A DNA stretch of 64,000 bases from Breviolum minutum Mf 1.05b.01 (GCA_000507305.1 DF239152.1:191461-255460); one strand, 5' to 3'; positions 14,301 through 27,521 are shown, counted from the stretch's first letter. Program-made: numbers and translations. The notes: generated by a model from the sequence alone, not told the origin.

Positions 14301-17300
14301 CTGCTGAACTTACATGAAAGTGTATACTCTTGTAGCTATACATATGTATCCTGTGTTTAAAAGTCGAGGATTTGGGGAAGAATGTAGGATACATATGTAA
14401 CTACAGGAGTATGCACTTTGATATACGTTCAGAAGTGAGTGAAACACCAAATTACAATGCTGGGCTGAAGAACAACACTGATCCCGGTGCTGGAATTCCC
14501 TCAGCTTTGTACGAAACTCTGGGCTTCTATAGTCCTTGACATACATCGGTTCCTGGCGTCAAACCAGGTGCTCCAAGGTGTTTGGAGAAGAACCACAAAG
14601 ATTGCACAACAAATGATGTCAAACAATGCACATAAACAGAACCTAACATATATAACACCTTCCTTCTGAATAAATTCAACTGTCAACCTGTGTGTGGAAG
14701 GTTTTTGCCAGCAAATCCTATTTTAGAGCTCTGCAGGTGCCGGTTCATCAACCAATCATCAACCATCAAATAACTATATCAATATCAACCAATCATCAAC
14801 TGCCCACTAGATAGTTGACTGCAAAGTTTCAACTCACTATCTTGCAAAGTATGAATTCATGAACTCACCATAGTCCGTTTTTCGGTCTGAAGAATCTTTA
14901 GTGGCCTACACACAGGTATGCTAATATCAGTCAATGGTTTTGAAATTTGAAGTGTGGAAAGTTGGTAAATTGGTGATTTGGGGCCCGGTGGCTTGGGATT
15001 TGAATCGGGTACCCCTACGCAACAATCCCTTAAAAATAAGGGGATCCCTTTCGGAATCCAAAGCACCAACTAACCACTAGCTGATTACTAGTACCGGGTG
15101 GTTACAAACAAAAAGCTGGACCTCGGCAGATAGTGCTGTTTTAGAGAGGCAAGGTTTGCAATCTTGTCAATATAAATGCTGGAAAAATACTATAGCCCAA
15201 ATAGGATGATCATGATACATGTTGGACACTACCCTCCAGTATCATCTTTCTTCACTATCCTTGTCCTCCAAACTGCCAAAAAAAAAGACAAACAAAACAC
15301 TGCGGGCCTGATACTTGCGCCGACTGTAGTGTTCTCTACGGTGCTTGTAGAGAAATCTATAGTGGTCCAAGTAGAACATCAACCGCCTGGCAGCTTTGCC
15401 AATCCCATTGTGGTGGGTGGAAAAATAGCTTTCTTTTCAGGGGGGTAAGTTAGTTCTCCCTGAAGTGTAACTAAACTATCTTCAAAATACGCGGCATGTA
15501 TCTATCTATATCTATATATATATATATAGAGTTCTTACAACATGCCTGTATTNGTAAGTTAGTTCTCCCTGAAGTGTAACTAAACTATCTTCAAAATACG
15601 CGGCATGTATCTATCTATATCTATATATATATATATAGAGTTCTTCAACATGCCTGATTGATGAGGGAAACAAACAACATCCACTTAAGCAGCTGCCAGG
15701 TCAAACATCCCATTCTGAACCATGTTTTCGATGCAAATCCCTCCCCCGCAACAGCGGCAACAGTCACTCTCCACTGGAAAGGAACGCATAACGACATATG
15801 ATTTTGATAATAGTGAGTGTACATTGTACATTCTTCCCAAAGATATACAAATATGTGATGCTAACAAGAAAGTACACCGAGCACCAGCACCGCACACAAC
15901 ACCCTGCTGCCTGCGACGTGCAAAATATTGAGTGATCCTCCGGTTGAAGCAACGAAAATCAACACACATGAGGTACGTCATGGTAAGGAGCTCACCAGTC
16001 ATGCAGCAACATGTCGTTTACATAGAATTCACTGTATTTGTTGCATGATATTTAGCTTCAAACTTAATGAAGCATTTGCAGATGTTTCTTGGTCCTTGAT
16101 CGGACCCAAAACTACTATCAATACTACGGCGGGACTGGGAGGGTAATTCCAAAGATCTCGGTAAACTGTAACACACCAAGCTCAAAACTACATACGGTCA
16201 TTGTTTGAGAAAGTGTTGTTTCTTCTATTATCTAGGGTGAGGTCGGCTTTGTTTGTGAGAGCAGTGATATCTATGGGACAGAATGAAATGTATATATATA
16301 TATCAGTTGACCTCACCTTGTTATTGGAACAGAATGACTCACTGATAAAAGGATTTTGGTAAACATATACATATCATACACCCCGGAAGGTTAACATAAA
16401 ACCTGAAAATAACGGTTTGGAAGATGATTTTCCATTTCCAGGGATGCATTCTCAGGTTCCATGTTAATCTTCCAGGGTGTATATATATATATATATAAAT
16501 AAAGAGAGAGAGAGAGCGAGAGAGAGACATGCCCGGTGAATCAAAGACCCTCTTTATCGTCTAGTTGGAAGGCACCTAGCCTTGGAAACAGTCACTTGAC
16601 CATCCCAAAGAGGTCGCAAAGACTTGCCAGCTTCCTATGAATATGTATGTGTATAAATGTAATGTATATATGTATAGATACAGAGATACTTACATATTTG
16701 ACATCAGTAATATCACTAGTTTGACTGTGAAAACCAAGCTCCTGTAATTACTCCACAGAAAACATAACTGGATCCATTTTTTTGGCCAAAGCAGGAGCCC
16801 TACAACCCAGGTACCATGTTCAGCTATGCCTTGTAACTTATAAGCTACTGTTGATGAAAGAAATCCTGCACCAGTTGATGTAGTAGATATCCCAGTATTC
16901 ATAGGGTTTTATACCGGGGTTTATACATCCCAAGTGGTTAGCCGGATTTCCTCCATCAACAGGCGACTCAGAAGTATAGTCTGATGCCATAACCTCCGAT
17001 GATAGATCCGGTACATAATGTATAAATATAACGTGTACAGTGCGTGCATATACGTATACATATAAATAATTATATACCTGTATATATTGGTAGTGAACAG
17101 AATGTGTACATACATGTCCTCTCACTCTATGCAAATCAGTATTTACACATCTAAAAATATATGCATATAATCATATATAAAGATATGTGTGAATAGACTA
17201 ATATATACATACACATTCCTGATCCTTTCATCCATTATTTCCATTCCAAACACAGCTCGGTTGCCTTTTCTTTGGTACCACAGGCATGGCGTTTTTGAAG

Positions 17301-19467
17301 TTTGCTCCCAATTGAATAGCACTGGTGTATTGATCACTACATGGTCCCCCCCAGTGCCCCAGCTAAATGTTTGAAAATATACCGTAGGTTTATACAGATT
17401 CCCTTTAAAAAGCCAATGGCAAGCAAAAATCGAGACGAAGTGCATCAAATTGGTACCACCAAAACTTCACAAAGCATCTTACCATATACTAAATCAATGA
17501 ATTGAGGTGGTGCTTGTTGCTGGTCTAAGAAAATAGGTGCATTGCCAATGATCAAAAATGGTATTTCTACAAAAATTCTCCTTAAATTGGAGGCTGAACA
17601 TCCATCAAACTGAGCTCAAAAAGGCTATTGGCGAGCGGAGATGGATTCGTCCAAGTTGATGGTGGCATTCGTCTATTTGGGGTCCGAAGAAAACTCAAAC
17701 ATCCGGCATGACAGTGAGTTTTTGGATTTCATCCTGAAGGACTGAAAGGTTCACTTTCATTACAGTATCTGATCTTGATGGTTTCATCCTAGTTAAATTC
17801 TTGTTGTGAAATTGGATCGTCTCCCCAAGCAATCGGGGGCCCCAACATCTTATGAACAATGTTAACAAACATCAACCTCTCTCACCCTAAAGGGTCCAAA
17901 TGACCAACTTGAATATCCTCATTGTTGATGGAAGAGAATATCCTGAAGCTGAGATGATTGAACCCCCGGAAAGAACATGAGATTCTTCACATCCAAGAAG
18001 TTTATACAACAACCGAATCCAATTGCCTCATGTTCCTTGCACTATCTATCTATATGTCACCGCACATGTGGACATGTTCAAACCAATTCAGGTAAAAAAA
18101 AACACAATACATGCAGTATCTGTTTTTTTTTTCGTGGATATTTATACACGTGTTGTGAATGTATACTGATATGAACATACCAGAACTCTACATCTTCTTA
18201 ATGTACATGTCCTAATTATCTAGTTGGTGGTTTCAACCCATTCCAAAGAAATATGAGTCAATGTGGATCATCTCCCCAGGTAGGAGTAAACATAAAAAAT
18301 ATTTGAGTTGCCACAACCTCCAAGTTGAAAAACCATTGCGGTTCCTTGACTTGAGAGACTGGAATCTATACCCCCTTTGGAGGATAGTGATAACCAACAG
18401 TGGCAGCAAAAATTTGGGTGATTTTTTTCCATTGATTTGGTGATTTTTTCCATTGAAACTTTCACATACAGATCTGTTTCACCGCTCCCTGCACGACCTT
18501 TCTTGTCCACGTGGATATTTGATCACAACGCATGGCACGTTTCCATTGGCATCTCCACAGTCGGATGGATGGGGTAACATATTCCATGACTCCGAAGAAT
18601 GCCAAGCGTAAAGGAGCATGGATTCCTTTATCAAATTCAAACGGACTCGAAAATCCTGCAATGAAAGGAACTTAAATATTTAAATGGTCTTGATATCTCT
18701 CACAGAGCCAACAAAAATTGGATGAAGTCAGTTGAAGTCGCCATATTTGCAAAACAAAAAACATTTCACCTCTTCATCAACTGATGATTTGGATCCAAAA
18801 AACCAAGTGGTCACTAGGTTTTACAGAATGAAGCGCCGATTTCCATCGTTCCTAGGGTTACCTCAAAGGTAAACATGACATGTTTAATGACCCACCTGAA
18901 AAAACAAATTTAAATTGAACCTTCAGTACAAAAATTTCACGAATCTGCAAGATGCCTACAAGTACAAACACTCATGAATCTGCTTAAAAGGCTGACACAG
19001 TTCCCTTACAAACATTCCAACAAAGAACCACCAGCCATTCGACTGTTTTGTTGGGGATCTTTATGTAATCATGTGACCTTTGGTCACATGACAACGGGTC
19101 ACCTCACCATTGGGGAGCTTCCAGGAGAAGATGATTTTCATGTCTGTGGTTTCCGGTCACTTGAAACTGCCAAACAATCCTAGGGCCACAATTTCACAAC
19201 AATACTGTATTTGAAACCACCACCTGTACCTGTGGAATCATCACCACCACCTAAGGGAATCATCATGAATCATCATCCCAAGGACTCCACCACGGCACCG
19301 TGGGGTGTTTCCATGGGTTTCACTAAGCGATCGCGGCAGCGTTACGTTGGAATCCTCTGGCCATGGACCTGGAGAAAAAACAGACGGACGTGTGCAGAAA
19401 CCCTATAGCAGTTGGGTATCCCCGCCTAAAGAAAACAAACTAACAACATCCTAGGGTCCTAGAGCTC

Positions 19468-19536
<69 letters not shown>

Positions 19537-19547
19537 ATGATGATGAT

Positions 19548-19578
<31 letters not shown>

Positions 19579-19972
19579 ATGATGGTGGTGACAATTTTGT
19601 TTCTTGTTTGGTTGTCCTGACCCAGGACGCATCAACTATATAGCAAATCTATACAATCTATATATGCCATGTGCGCTTGGAGAGGATGTTGAAGTCATCC
19701 TACAAAACGTACAACCATCATCAGTGGTTCTGCTTTGATTTCATCAGAAGGCCATTGCTATGGAAGTTAAGTGGAGAGTTAGCTCTTGCCCCAAAGCTCA
19801 TTTCATTTCAACAGCTTCATCCAAGTCTACGGATCGCTGTGCCCGAGCCACCCGGGGGTATCCCAACCATCTCTAGGACTCCCAACGACAACTTCAAGTT
19901 CAGCTCTGCCATTGACATCTCATCAGAGTTTGACCGCGAAGCGGGTGCCGCCATTGACAAATGCTTTGGTTC
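11341..19972 (-). CDS. Unrecognised multi-exon protein
   Basis: Exons in transcript order: 19831-19972, 19291-19368, 18483-18655, 17701-17733, 17265-17362, 15878-15910, 15308-15386, 14484-14552, 14148-14217, a tentative 13887-13907, 13627-13766, 13443-13473, 12768-12837, 11490-11585, and a terminal exon 11341-11416 ending in TGA. Each length fits the phase of its neighbours. Most acceptors are AG|G and donors are GT, GC or GA; 12768 has a perfect GTAAGT donor. Distinctive segments: FFGVMEYVTPSIRLW, FYLDHYRFLYKHRREHYSRR, EPMYVKDYRSPEF, YIRFIGLDGHEKKATTKWWI, and a Gln-rich stretch near the C-terminus (PLLQQQLHSHFQLQQPPF). The last intron is only 73 nt. I recognise no family. The first exon has no convincing ATG, so the gene may start further right. 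It lies just upstream of ATG18 on the same strand. Individual exon boundaries, especially 13.9 kb, could be wrong. Confidence 0.5.
12307..12412. repeat. Fold-back repeat family C
   Basis: TACCCTCCCCAAGTTTAACA left arm, mirrored by TGTTAAACTTTAGGATGGTA; inner arms ATGGAACCT / AGGTTCCAT. Confidence 0.82.
15445..15655. repeat. 109-bp tandem duplication around an N
   Basis: The unit starting GTAAGTTAGTTCTCCCTGAA at 15445 repeats from 15554, separated by the only ambiguous base in the window (N at 15553). This looks like an unjoined assembly gap with overlapping ends rather than a biological duplication. Confidence 0.85.
16378..16482. repeat. Fold-back repeat family C
   Basis: ACACCCCGGAAGGTTAACAT at the left and ATGTTAATCTTCCAGGGTGT at the right. 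Confidence 0.83.
16846..16962. repeat. Fold-back repeat family B
   Basis: CTACTGTTGATGAAAGAAAT at the left, TTATACATCCCAAGTGG core, CCTCCATCAACAG at the right. Confidence 0.82.
18220..18321. repeat. Fold-back repeat family A
   Basis: Begins CTAGTTGGTGGTTTCAACCC, carries the internal ATCTCCCCAGGTAGGAGT core and the AAAATATTTGAGTTGCCAC right arm. The right end is decayed relative to the CCACCACCTAG of other copies. Confidence 0.75.
19069..19091. repeat. Perfect short palindrome
   Basis: TCATGTGACC, TTT, GGTCACATGA. Ten-bp arms with a 3-nt loop; function unknown. Confidence 0.7.
19468..19585. repeat. (ATG)n microsatellite
   Basis: About 118 bp of ATG/GAT with an inner (GCT)n patch. Confidence 0.95.
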
Positions 19973-20442
19973 CTGCTCCTGATAGCCGTTGCACCAAAGA
20001 TCTCATCGTCAGGATTCAAGGATGCTTCCCATGCTGCTTTAAGGTGGTTTAGATGAAACACATTATTTTTGAAATATATTCATGTAGCTTATGTCCACCC
20101 ACCTGTATACTGCAGTAATAATTCCTTTGTAGCTGGTGTACTCAACGCTGAATTACGCAACAGCTGAACCTGTAAATCATCCCCGTTCCAAAGGAAAAAT
20201 CATCTTCTTCAACCCCCTCCATGTATTGGGTTTCCCCTCAGTGCATTCACTTTGATTCTTCCGTAGTTCAACATGGAAGATGTATATTACGCAACAACCC
20301 AGCACAGCCGATGCCAGCTTTGCGTACACATCACAGCGGTAGCTCGGAATTGGTTGAAATTTACTGTTGAACCGTAACATATAAACAATATATTTTTTTT
20401 GCAATGATGATGGATGGAAGCAACACTTGCAGCATCTTTGTT

Positions 20443-20484
20443 GTCATCATCATCATCATTATCATCATTATCATCATCATCATC
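20443..20484. repeat. (CAT)n microsatellite
   Basis: Imperfect CAT/ATT units. Confidence 0.9.
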
Positions 20485-20732
20485 CAAAATCAAATTATGA
20501 CTAGAACTACCTACTGCACATTCTACATCATTCTACATCATCTATTTATCTAAGTCATCAAAGTACAGTATTTCATGTATATATTTCAATATATATATAT
20601 ATATTATATATATATCAAAGTCATCTACTCCTTGTCAAAATTTTTGCACCAAGACTTCACTCCTCAAGTAGTTTCGGCTCCCGAGGTGTTTCACTCGGCG
20701 TTTCACTTCCACCTTATCGAATTGATTCACGG

Positions 20733-20859
20733 CTGGCTGGTGGTTTTTCACCAAACCATCGGAAAAATATGGCTCGTCAAATTGGGTTCATCATCTTCCC
20801 CCAATTTTCGGGGTGAAAATTTCAAAAAAAAACAAAAAGAAAAACATGTGAGGAAACCG
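20733..20859. repeat. Fold-back repeat family A, diverged
   Basis: CTGGTGGTTTTTCACC at the left, TTCCCCCAATTTTCGGGG core and GAAACCGCCT at the right; contains an A-rich insertion. Confidence 0.65.
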
Positions 20860-21980
20860 CCTAACCTCACCTCAGCACTGGCATGCACTGGAAAAAACAT
20901 GCAGATGTGTTGATCGAAACTTGGGGGGTAAAAGCTACTTATCTCGCTGGTTTCCCTATGTTTGATGATTTTCCTTTCCTTCCATTCGCACTTGGTAGGT
21001 GGGCATCATTGGGAATCATGGGGTGGAAGGTAATCGTTTGGCACATTGTGGGCGTGTGATCGTTGGATATGAAAGTTATATGAACATTGTGAAAAAATCA
21101 CAGACCCACAGATTTTCCTGAAGAAAAGTATGGAACAAAAAAACAAAACATGAAAACATCACCCTATCCAATTATCGTTTACATTTGCGTTGATGTCACC
21201 TGACATCACACCTCTCTCTAATTTGGACAAATGGTTGATTGGATGTGATTCATTCAAAAGTTGCTTAGCTGCTTTCCAAAGTCGACATGTTGAATCTCAT
21301 GTTGGGCAAACAATGAACAGTTGTACCTCCAAACAACTATTACAATACTTCCTGGTTTGGAAAATGATGTAATTGGAATCAAATGGTTTCTATCGAGTTC
21401 AAAACATGCTCAAATAGTGGAATTGGAAGTCTAGGGATATAAACAAGTAACAAATCTCTTTCATGGAGTAATCCCGGAATTTAAGACTACCAAACTAAGC
21501 AATACATTGCAGTGTCTGGCTATGTATTCCTAGCTGTTCAAAGAACCATTGACAATTGGGTCAAAACATGTTTCCCAACAATCCAATGAAACCTACTTTG
21601 ATTTTAAACACTAGAACCCTTCAACCCATCTATAATCATCTATTCTACCAACAACCATATTTCAACAAAAGAAAACAAAAGGTATTTTATTTAAAACAAC
21701 AAAAACTACCATACCCTAAGAATCCAGACCCCTCCCGATTGAGTAGGATTGATGGTCTCAATCCCATCCCTAGAATAGGATTGGTTCAGGGAAATCCCTT
21801 TCTTAGAACATACCTGAGCCGCAAAAAGAAACATCTTACTTTCCATTCTACTGATTCTTTAAAAGAGATCCTTATAATGGCTCATTATAATCACAATATA
21901 ACTGGATAGTTGTTCATCCCCAACAAATCCCCTAAACAACCGTTTGGACCTTTGTTTCAAGATGCTAACCTGGATCCTAT

Positions 21981-22084
21981 CACCCCGGAAAACTAACATG
22001 GATACCCAAAATGACGCCATATTTGAAAGGAGGTACATGTTGAAAACCATCCTTTTTGGTATCTATATTAGTTTTCGGAGGTGT
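21981..22084. repeat. Fold-back repeat family C
   Basis: CACCCCGGAAAACTAACATG at the left and TATTAGTTTTCGGAGGTGT at the right. Confidence 0.8.
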
Positions 22085-22846
22085 AGGAACTGGAACTTTT
22101 ACCCTCCATCCACTATGACTTCACTTCACTGAGCTTTTGACAGGAACCAGAACCGGAGCTAGAGCCACTTGCAGGCCTGTATCAAGGGAGAATGGGATGT
22201 ACCCCCAACGTACCTGTACCCATGGTATTTAGCTGGTTTTCTCTAGGGATTCTTGGGGATTTTTTCACCCATAAATACCTACTACATAGGGCTTACATAG
22301 GGATTTCCCATAGAGGTGCGTTGGTATACATCCAACTCTTTCCTGACTGTAGGAGATCCCATATGTAATCCTATTAAACAATTGGTTACTTAGAAGTACT
22401 TATTCTAATCTTATTCTTCCCGAAACTAACGAATATCCCATGAAAATCCAACTGTTGGAAGATGAGATTTGGTCCCTTGTTTGGGGACATGTTCATTTTG
22501 AAGGGGGGGTATGTACATATACGTATATACATAATTGTCATCCCCTTAACTTCTAATTATCTCATTCTATGAAGATCCCAAACTACCTTTTAATAGAAGT
22601 TAATCCTGTGAAGGAAAAAAAACTCGCCCAAATACTAAGGACATGAAAGGACTATAATGATACACCTGGAAGCTTTTCCAGCTGTTCATACTCACGGAGT
22701 CTAGGTTCAATCCCCACCAACGAAATGAATCTACAGTTTCACAAAACTGGACAAAAGAAGTCGAATTTGATGACACAAAACAACTCGTTTGGCTTCTACA
22801 TCACATGACCATCAATCCTGTGTTTCAAACGTGACTTCTGGAACCT

Positions 22847-23086
22847 TCAGGGAACTGTCCGTTTCAAAAAACAGCCCGCGCTTGAAACAGAACAAATTCC
22901 TAACCCGCTGTTCATCAGCAAAATCCTCCAGTCAGTGGTGTTTACTCCAGCCAGTGTAAAATTTTGTCCTTGCTGTGTGCAAATTAGTTGATTGTCCCCT
23001 GATGCAAAATCAGTGATTACTGTGATTGCTCCAACAGTGCGTATAATTAGATCGTTTCCTTTGCAATACGGCATGCAGTCATACAA
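22847..23086 (-). CDS. Isolated open stretch, possible exon
   Basis: A 79-codon frame with a fairly strong purine-N-pyrimidine codon pattern (NDLIIRTVGAITVITDF, LAGVNTTDWRILLMNSG) in an otherwise gene-poor region. Third positions are AT-rich, unlike the confirmed exons, and no convincing splice acceptor borders it. It may be an exon, a decayed gene or chance. No family is recognised. Confidence 0.25.
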   Translation of the reverse strand: MYDCMPYCKGNDLIIRTVGAITVITDFASGDNQLICTQQGQNFTLAGVNTTDWRILLMNSGLGICSVSSAGCFLKRTVP

Positions 23087-23340
23087 CCATATTCTACATC
23101 CGTGATTGATTCAGGGACAGGGATGGTACTATTTCCAGTGCAATGGTCCCAACATCACCGTTCCGCTGCCCTAAAAGCCAAGAATCCAAGCTCTTGACTC
23201 TTTTTAAAGATTGTATGACCATCACAAGTTCACAAACTGGAATTCAGACACAAAGTAAGTACCTGTCCTATCCAAATACAAAATGCAGGCATCTCCTTGC
23301 CACAAAAAAGAACACGAGACATCTGATTGAAAGAATAAAA

Positions 23341-23435
23341 TACCCTCCAGGAAATTAACACATCCCCCTGATAAGGCATATTTGAAGATGATTTTCCTTT
23401 TCCCCAGGTGGGATATGTCAGTTCCCTGGAGGGTA
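23341..23435. repeat. Fold-back repeat family C
   Basis: TACCCTCCAGGAAATTAACA left arm, mirrored by GTCAGTTCCCTGGAGGGTA. Confidence 0.85.
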
Positions 23436-24303
23436 TCTTTTCCTCCCAAAGTTCAGTCCATTCACACCCTCACCTTGTCACATGTTGTGGCGCCACAACC
23501 GTGCTTGACCTTGGCTTCTTTGGGGATTTTAGCGATTTTTTGGACACTGGAAACTGAAAAATCAAAGATGGTAGACTGGTAGACTGGTAGACTATGGATT
23601 ATTATTGGATTGGTCCAAGATTGGTACATATCTGTTTAAAAAAACATGTCACGTTTGTACATCAACATCTAGGATAAGGTCACAAGATCCTACATAAGGA
23701 AACAAGATTCGTCTAGTTGATGGCTAGATCTGTTTGACAGGTTGAAGTGACACAACATCAAGCAAATCAGCAAATCCCTCTCAATCTTGGGATCATGGAT
23801 ACGGTATCACAATACTTCATTCTGGATGATTGTAGCTACATCATCATCTAGGTAGTGGTTTCCACCCACCCGTTTGAAACATCCTGAGTTGAATCATGTT
23901 GAGTCTAAATGTGGTCTTCCCAACAAGGAAATATAGTACATCCGTAAATCATCACCAGGAAATCATCATGAAATCAACAACAATCAGCAATTAATATTGA
24001 CCCAGCATTTACACACCCAACATGGTCATGGGCCCCACATCCCATTCAACAAACATGTTATTTTGCTGTTTTGCAACGCTTCCAGGTTCCTTTTGTATGT
24101 TCCCTAAGAGTGAAAAATCAGAAAGATCTTTGTCTGAAGCGAAAAGCCAACCTGAAGGGACTATGCTGCATCTCTGTGGGCGGAAAAAATCCCAACAACC
24201 TCATGGATGCTTATTGTTATAAGCACTAAACACAGGTATTGTCCACAACTCAATGCGTTTAAATGATGGGGAACAGGACATGGGAAAACTGTGAATCAAA
24301 AAC

Positions 24304-26792
24304 ATCTTGCGGCTTAAGTTGCTCATTCAACTGCCCAAAATCCACTTGCCACTCTGTCCACTTGGCATGGTCCAGGTACTCCTGTGGACCGTGACACGAG
24401 GTTTCGTTGGTGTCAGCGATGAGATGGGAAACAAAGGTGTGTGAGAGGCCCGTGAACATCCGTTGGGCATGTTGGGTGTCTTACGAAGGTGAAGAGGAAG
24501 AAAAATCAAGAAGAACAGCGACATGAGCAATAACAACAACGGCAGCAGCAGCAACAAGAAGCACCTTTCACCTGTGATTCTCTTGTAACCCCAAGCAGTC
24601 CAGCTGCTCTGCTGTCAACGTGGAGATCTCTTCCGAGATTTCGCGACTTCCACGAAAGACCTACACGAGGAAATTCCTGCAGAATGTACCTCTAACTTTG
24701 AAATTCTATGCTGAAACATGTGTATACACTATAGAGAGTAGAAAGTCAAAGGGGATTACCTGGAGAAAAAGACAGAATAACTTTGTGAGAGCCTTGCTGT
24801 TTCTTTTTTGAGAATAAGCTTCTAAACTATGAATGCAAATGTTCTCGACCTCAAAACCTATCCTCAACCTCCAACCTTTATCCAAGTTCCAAGCACATCA
24901 CCTGAGAATCGGATCATCTCACGTAGGATTCACGATCGAAACACATCAAAGAAACAAAATGTAGCGAACAGTTTCATTGGCTGATTGCCACCTTCCCCCC
25001 ACCTTGGGTGGTGCGGAAGAAGTGCCTGGCGCCGAGGCGCTCTCCTGGCACAAGTCTGAAGACCCGCGACAGCTTCAAGGTTAACCACGGATGGTGAAAC
25101 TAAGGGACTGAACTATGAGAAGCCACTTTAGGAATACGGCTTTTTAGGTTTATAAAGATATGTATATATACAATTATATATAACTATTATAATTATATAT
25201 ATATATATTTATATTCCCTTAAACGATTTCATTTTTTTGGGTGTCCATTATTTTGAGACACAATCATATCTGGATGATTTGGATCGTATTTCACCAACAC
25301 AATCAGAAATATCAAGACATCTGTTGGGGGGAGGGGTGCCTTACCAAGCCACCCACCTGGTGTGACATCAATGGATCCAACAAATACTTGGTGTAAACTT
25401 CTTCAAGGCAGTTCCAATTGCAACATCGAAGACATACAAAAAAATGACTACATCATGATCTTGTTTGCTTGTGCAAAGTCGATGCGAAACTATCATGCAA
25501 ACAATTGTGTATAACACGTCAAAAGGCGTCCAAGGCTACAACTATGCATCTATATGGCTGCCTTGTGGTTTTACGACAACCTAAACTGCTCTGGGCTGAG
25601 GTGGCTTGCTCGTCACTGCAAAGTTGACTCTCTAGTGAAATATTTCAATGTTTCTTACACGAAAGAAAACAAGGTATGCCTTGATTAGTTTGTAAGCACA
25701 TCAACATGTCAGCATGGCATGGTCACAGCATGGATGTATACGCCTAACATACACAAACAAATCATCAGTATCAGTACTGTTGATGGAAGAAATCCTGCAC
25801 CACCCAACATGTATGAAACCCTGTAAAGAATGGGAAATTTACCATACCAGCTGGTGCAGGATTTCTTCCATCAACAGTATCATTCATGGTATCCCCTACA
25901 GTCTACCAATATTTTGACACCAAAAATCACAACAAACAACAATGTCACACCGCCTTAAACAAAAACTAGTTGGTGGTTGAACCAACCTCTTTGAAGAACA
26001 TGCTCGTCAAAATGGGTTCATCTTCCCCAAGTTTAGGGGTGACAATAAAAAATATTTGAATTGCCACCACCTAGAAAAACACATTGATCCACAGCTTCAC
26101 CAACAACGCCGCACCAAACGCACCTCCCTCCGCGGAAGTTGTGATGGAATCCAATCACTTTTGGAAGGCCTGCAGCGCTCTGGAAACAGTGGACATATCC
26201 CACCGGTGGCCCATACGAACGTTCGTGTAGGGCGTGTCACCCTACCTACATTTACCATACAAATCAGCCAAATGTTAGGTAAATTGTGCCATACATGGAT
26301 TGTATGGATATGGGAAAAGGACCATTTCATCTTCAACAAAAGCTATAACACACCTGGTGGTAGGGGAAATGATGGGACTCATGGACTTGTTTCCTGCAAG
26401 CGTAGTATATTGTTGCCCTTAGGACCATCATCTTTTGTGGATAAAATGATTATTGCAACACAAAAGAGAAGTGGTCAGCAAGCACCAACTTCAATGTTCC
26501 ATCAAGCACAAATCAGACCAATCAGAAATATTCATCGCACCAGGTGTACCCTCCAGGGAATTAACATATCCCACCTTGGGAAAAGGAAAATCATCTTCAA
26601 AATGCCATTTTTTGGGGATATGTTAGTTCCCTGGAGGGTACCTACATTACCATGGCATTGTAGCAATATGATCATCCTCCCAACATTTTTCTACAATGAT
26701 CACCTGCGACTCGGCCAGCTACTGGGCGTGGCGGGAGCCACAGGCACCACCTCTGAACCAGGTGGGCCAAATGGCTGGAGATGGAGGTTCAT
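24304..26792 (-). CDS. Unrecognised gene with ATG first exon at 26.79 kb
   Basis: First exon 26704-26792 begins with ATG (MNLHLQPFGPPG...) and ends with a GTGATC donor. It joins in phase to 26101-26169 (ending ...RRC), then 24992-25025 (HFFRTTQGGGK) and 24572-24660 (SREISEEISTLTAEQLDCLG). A further strongly codon-like stretch at 24304-24459 reads MFTGLSHTFVSH... to ...LNEQLKPQD, but its phase does not join the previous exon cleanly; it may be a later exon or a second gene. A short terminal exon near 24.0-24.1 kb is possible. Exons have more GC at third positions than flanking DNA. No domain is recognised. A family-A repeat (25966-26074) sits about 30 nt into the second intron. Confidence 0.42.
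25775..25880. repeat. Fold-back repeat family B, near-perfect arms
   Basis: TACTGTTGATGGAAGAAATC is mirrored by GATTTCTTCCATCAACAGTA; arms extend through CCTGCACCA / TGGTGCAGG. Confidence 0.9.
25966..26074. repeat. Fold-back repeat family A
   Basis: Left end CTAGTTGGTGGTT, core CTTCCCCAAGTTTAGGGGTG, right end GCCACCACCTAG. Both ends are CTAG. It lies inside an intron just beyond an exon ending at 26101. Confidence 0.85.
26547..26640. repeat. Fold-back repeat family C, long perfect arms
   Basis: TACCCTCCAGGGAATTAACA and TGTTAGTTCCCTGGAGGGTA are nearly perfect inverted copies. A chance 278-codon frame runs through it. Confidence 0.9.
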
Positions 26793-27521
26793 TGAAGGAT
26801 CACCGAGTTCAGTGAAAATGTCAGTTCATATCATTTTTTCAGATTTTGTCAAGAGCCATTTTTTAAATAGAACTATGTATATACTTATGTGAATATGGAT
26901 ATTGATTCACTTGATCAACATAAACTGTCTTCTCTGTGTCTGTTTCATGCGAATATATCAGCTTACAGGAATTGAAATATCGGCGGTTCTTATGTAAATA
27001 GAGATGGAGTATACAACATACTTAACATACACACATATCCATGGTAGTCATACATGTGACTTTGAGCTGCATATCTCCATTGATTTTTGCTCAAGGCTGT
27101 CTCATGATTATGGAATGGAGATCTCTGGGATCCCCGAGATTGGCCCAAAACAGTTTCAACAAACAAACATGTTAGAAATAGAATTAATATAAACATGCAA
27201 TATATACACAGAATACATCTATAGGCTATAGGTCTGTCTGAAGATTCTTGAAAATTAATCAGGGATCCAAATTTATCCAACATGTTTTATTTCAAAAGTT
27301 GTTAGGACCTCCAATCTTGAGACACACTCATGTATAGAATACCGTCCCATCCAGCATTCAATGGTGGCAGTAAAACGTTAAGGTTGGGATGTACTTGACA
27401 CGTGATCTTCCTGGTTCTCACTGTTCTTCGATGGTGGAGCAGCATGCCAAATGATATCAAGCAAAGGATATATCACATTGAAATCTATATACACAGATAC
27501 AAATAAAAAACACATATACAA

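Larger units (their letters stand above)
19973..22846. other. Gene-poor interval
   Basis: No exon could be supported here. It contains an (ATC)n tract near 20443-20484, TA-rich microsatellites, a family-A copy, a family-C copy and an AT-rich plus-strand frame of 117 codons (21556-21909) that looks like chance. Confidence 0.5.

Noticed and set aside
19671-19982. 103-codon plus-strand frame with strong purine-N-pyrimidine pattern
   Set aside because: The minus strand has an AG|G acceptor and an exon that joins in phase to its neighbour. The plus frame has no ATG at its listed start and no supported partner exons. Not fully excluded.
21556-21909. 117-codon AT-rich plus-strand frame
   Set aside because: Lys/Asn/Pro-rich composition expected from AT-rich noncoding DNA, with no exon features.
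26056-26892. 278-codon plus-strand frame, the longest open frame in the window
   Set aside because: It runs straight through a family-C inverted repeat and through two minus-strand exons with better splice sites. It is open because repeat and antisense frames lack stops by chance.
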